Assembly: GCA_030054275.1 (NCBI GenBank) | Contig: JASGCF010000045.1 | Span: forward strand, 1-5,757 | Direction of reading: 5' to 3' | DNA from: Limnohabitans sp. | GTDB lineage: Bacteria > Planctomycetota > Phycisphaerae > Phycisphaerales > SM1A02 | Length of the DNA stretch: 5,757 nt | Part shown: positions 4,832-5,757 of the stretch, one piece after another | How positions within the stretch are numbered: position 1 is the first letter of the stretch | Layout of the letters: each line of letters starts with the position of its first letter | Notes under the pieces: generated by a model | Databases searched by the model: none | The model's input: the letters and a program-made list of their open reading frames with translations, nothing else | Told to the model about the DNA's origin: nothing | Translations under genes and position numbers: made by a program

Positions 4832-5479
4832 ATGTCTGAACGACAGATCACGCGAATCATGACCTCTGTGCCACTGGTGCTCGCAAGTGCGTCGCCGCGT
4901 CGCATCGCATTGCTTCGCGAAGAGGGATTCGAGCCAGAGGTTGAGCCGGCGGATATCGATGATGGCGGGTTACAACTTGGCCGTATTGATGCGCGAGATG
5001 TGGCTCCGGCCCTCGCGCATTTCAAGGCGCGGCGCGTTGCGGATCGTCGCGCTGCCCGTGGAGCGCGACCGGCGTGGATCTTGGCCGCCGATACCGTCTG
5101 CGAGCGCGATGGGCGCGTGCTTGGAAAGCCTCGCGACCGCTTTGATGCGCGCAGCATGATCGCGTCGCTGGCCGATCGCGGTCATGGCGTCGTCACCGGT
5201 TGGTGCCTCTTCGGTCCGGCGGGATCGATACGCGTTGGCCGTGACATCGCATGGATCGAAATTGGGTCTTTGCGCGACGATCTTCTCGACGCGTACCTCG
5301 ACGAGGGACTGTGGCAGGGCAAGGCTGGAGGCTACAACTTGCCCGAAGTGATCGAACGAGGTTGGCCAATTCGCTGTGAGGGTGACCCACAAACGGTCGT
5401 TGGGCTTCCAGCGCGTCGATTGGCGCCGATGCTGCGCAGCGCACTCGCGTCATGGGATGAACGAGAGGCAATCGCATGA
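4832..5479 (+). CDS. maf: Maf-like nucleoside triphosphate pyrophosphatase
   Basis: A 215-residue protein with the full Maf layout: LVLASASPRRIALLREEGF (15-33) with the substrate-loop S-x-S-P-R-R (19-24), AADTVCERDGRVLGKP (85-100) with Asp87 and Lys99, RGHGVVTGW (116-124), and KAGGYNLPE...EGDPQTVVGLPARRL (164-197). Maf proteins hydrolyse (d)NTPs, often modified or non-canonical ones, to the monophosphate and pyrophosphate in the cytoplasm; dTTP/UTP and m7GTP are known substrates of different branches. In the KAGGY block the usual Y-G-I-Q-G is Y-N-L-P-E here, so the substrate class cannot be assigned. Start codons at 4832 and at residue 10 (4859) are both possible; neither has a clear ribosome site, and conserved sequence begins only at about residue 14. 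It is divergent from the kinase (155 bases between starts) and overlaps the next gene by ATGA, implying translational coupling. Confidence 0.92.
   Translation: MSERQITRIMTSVPLVLASASPRRIALLREEGFEPEVEPADIDDGGLQLGRIDARDVAPALAHFKARRVADRRAARGARPAWILAADTVCERDGRVLGKPRDRFDARSMIASLADRGHGVVTGWCLFGPAGSIRVGRDIAWIEIGSLRDDLLDAYLDEGLWQGKAGGYNLPEVIERGWPIRCEGDPQTVVGLPARRLAPMLRSALASWDEREAIA
5464..5468 (+). promoter_or_regulatory. Ribosome binding site of the gene after maf
   Basis: AGAGG ends seven bases before the ATG at 5476, inside the last codons of maf. It supports 5476 as the start rather than the second, adjacent ATG at 5479. Confidence 0.5.
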
Positions 5480-5757
5480 TGACAACACTCTCATGCGCGG
5501 CGCAGGCCGACGGTGGTGTCTTCGCCAAGAGCGCGGCATTCGTTTGGGTGATTGCCCAAACAGATCCGGCACTGCAAGGGCGCGATCTTGGGCCATGGTT
5601 CATGTTGCCCGCGTGGTTTTCGGTGCCCTGCGCGATCGTGTTGGCAGGCGTTTTGTGCTGGTATTTCGTGCGTCTTGGAGTTTCGAGTACTGGAAGTGCG
5701 AATACTGGAAGCGCAAGTACTGGAAATCCGGATTCTGGAGGTGCGGGAGTTCCTCGC
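5476..5757 (+). CDS. Unknown membrane protein, C-terminus cut by window edge
   Basis: The frame is open from ATG at 5476 to the right edge: 94 codons with no stop. It overlaps the maf stop codon in ATGA, with an AGAGG ribosome site 7 bases upstream, so it is probably translated in the same operon. The N-terminus has a moderately hydrophobic stretch (15-28, FAKSAAFVWVIAQ) and then one clear membrane helix at about residues 44-67 (LPAWFSVPCAIVLAGVLCW), followed by Arg66. After the helix come four five-residue repeats (STGSA, NTGSA, STGNP, DSGGA; 71-90), a flexible linker type. I recognise no family. Sidedness and function cannot be set without the missing part. The repeats suggest a linker to a downstream domain outside the window. 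Confidence 0.75.
   Translation, partial: MMTTLSCAAQADGGVFAKSAAFVWVIAQTDPALQGRDLGPWFMLPAWFSVPCAIVLAGVLCWYFVRLGVSSTGSANTGSASTGNPDSGGAGVPR
5686..5745 (+). repeat. Four tandem 15-bp repeats, in frame in the partial membrane protein
   Basis: Units begin at 5686, 5701, 5716 and 5731. The first three share the core (A/G)(G/A)TACTGGAA, and the fourth is more diverged (GATTCTGGAG). The unit length of five codons keeps the reading frame, giving a Ser/Thr/Gly-rich linker. Copy number could vary between strains by slippage. Confidence 0.75.

Overview
This is a GC-rich bacterial window with five protein genes, two of them cut by the window edges, and one stretch of about 0.9 kb without a convincing gene. 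The content suggests a planctomycete-type bacterium, possibly near the Phycisphaerae. The clues are paired PulG-like prepilins with a C-terminal WEGN(I/V)C...DNHV block, a Ser/Thr kinase with a DLG variant of the DFG motif, and GC-rich codon use. This assignment is inferred from protein style only; there is no rRNA or marker gene.

Left part (1-1916, minus strand): two tandem, clearly paralogous type IV pilin / type II pseudopilin-like proteins. The upstream gene (1916 to 957) is complete. The downstream gene (847 to the left edge) lacks its C-terminal end. Each has a good Shine-Dalgarno sequence, and codon use is strongly biased towards AAC for Asn, which suggests high expression. The 109-base gap between them holds two stem-loops, and a third lies in the leader of the first gene.

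Middle (about 1931-2826): no convincing gene. It holds palindromes, a threefold GGGTTCC repeat, and one doubtful short ORF with a perfect Shine-Dalgarno. Three hairpins lie just before the next gene.

Right part: a RidA/YjgF-superfamily protein (plus strand) converges with a membrane-anchored Ser/Thr protein kinase (minus strand), with 29 bases between their stops. The kinase has an N-terminal domain with an internal duplication that resembles the helical N-domains of secretion/pilus ATPases, and a C-terminal membrane anchor. Divergently from it lies a maf-like nucleotide pyrophosphatase gene. A partial membrane-protein gene with an in-frame 15-bp repeat overlaps maf by ATGA and runs off the right edge.

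The pilin pair is one probable operon, and maf plus the last gene is another. A functional link between kinase and pilins is possible but unproven. I did not find a defence system, CRISPR array, mobile element, tRNA or rRNA.
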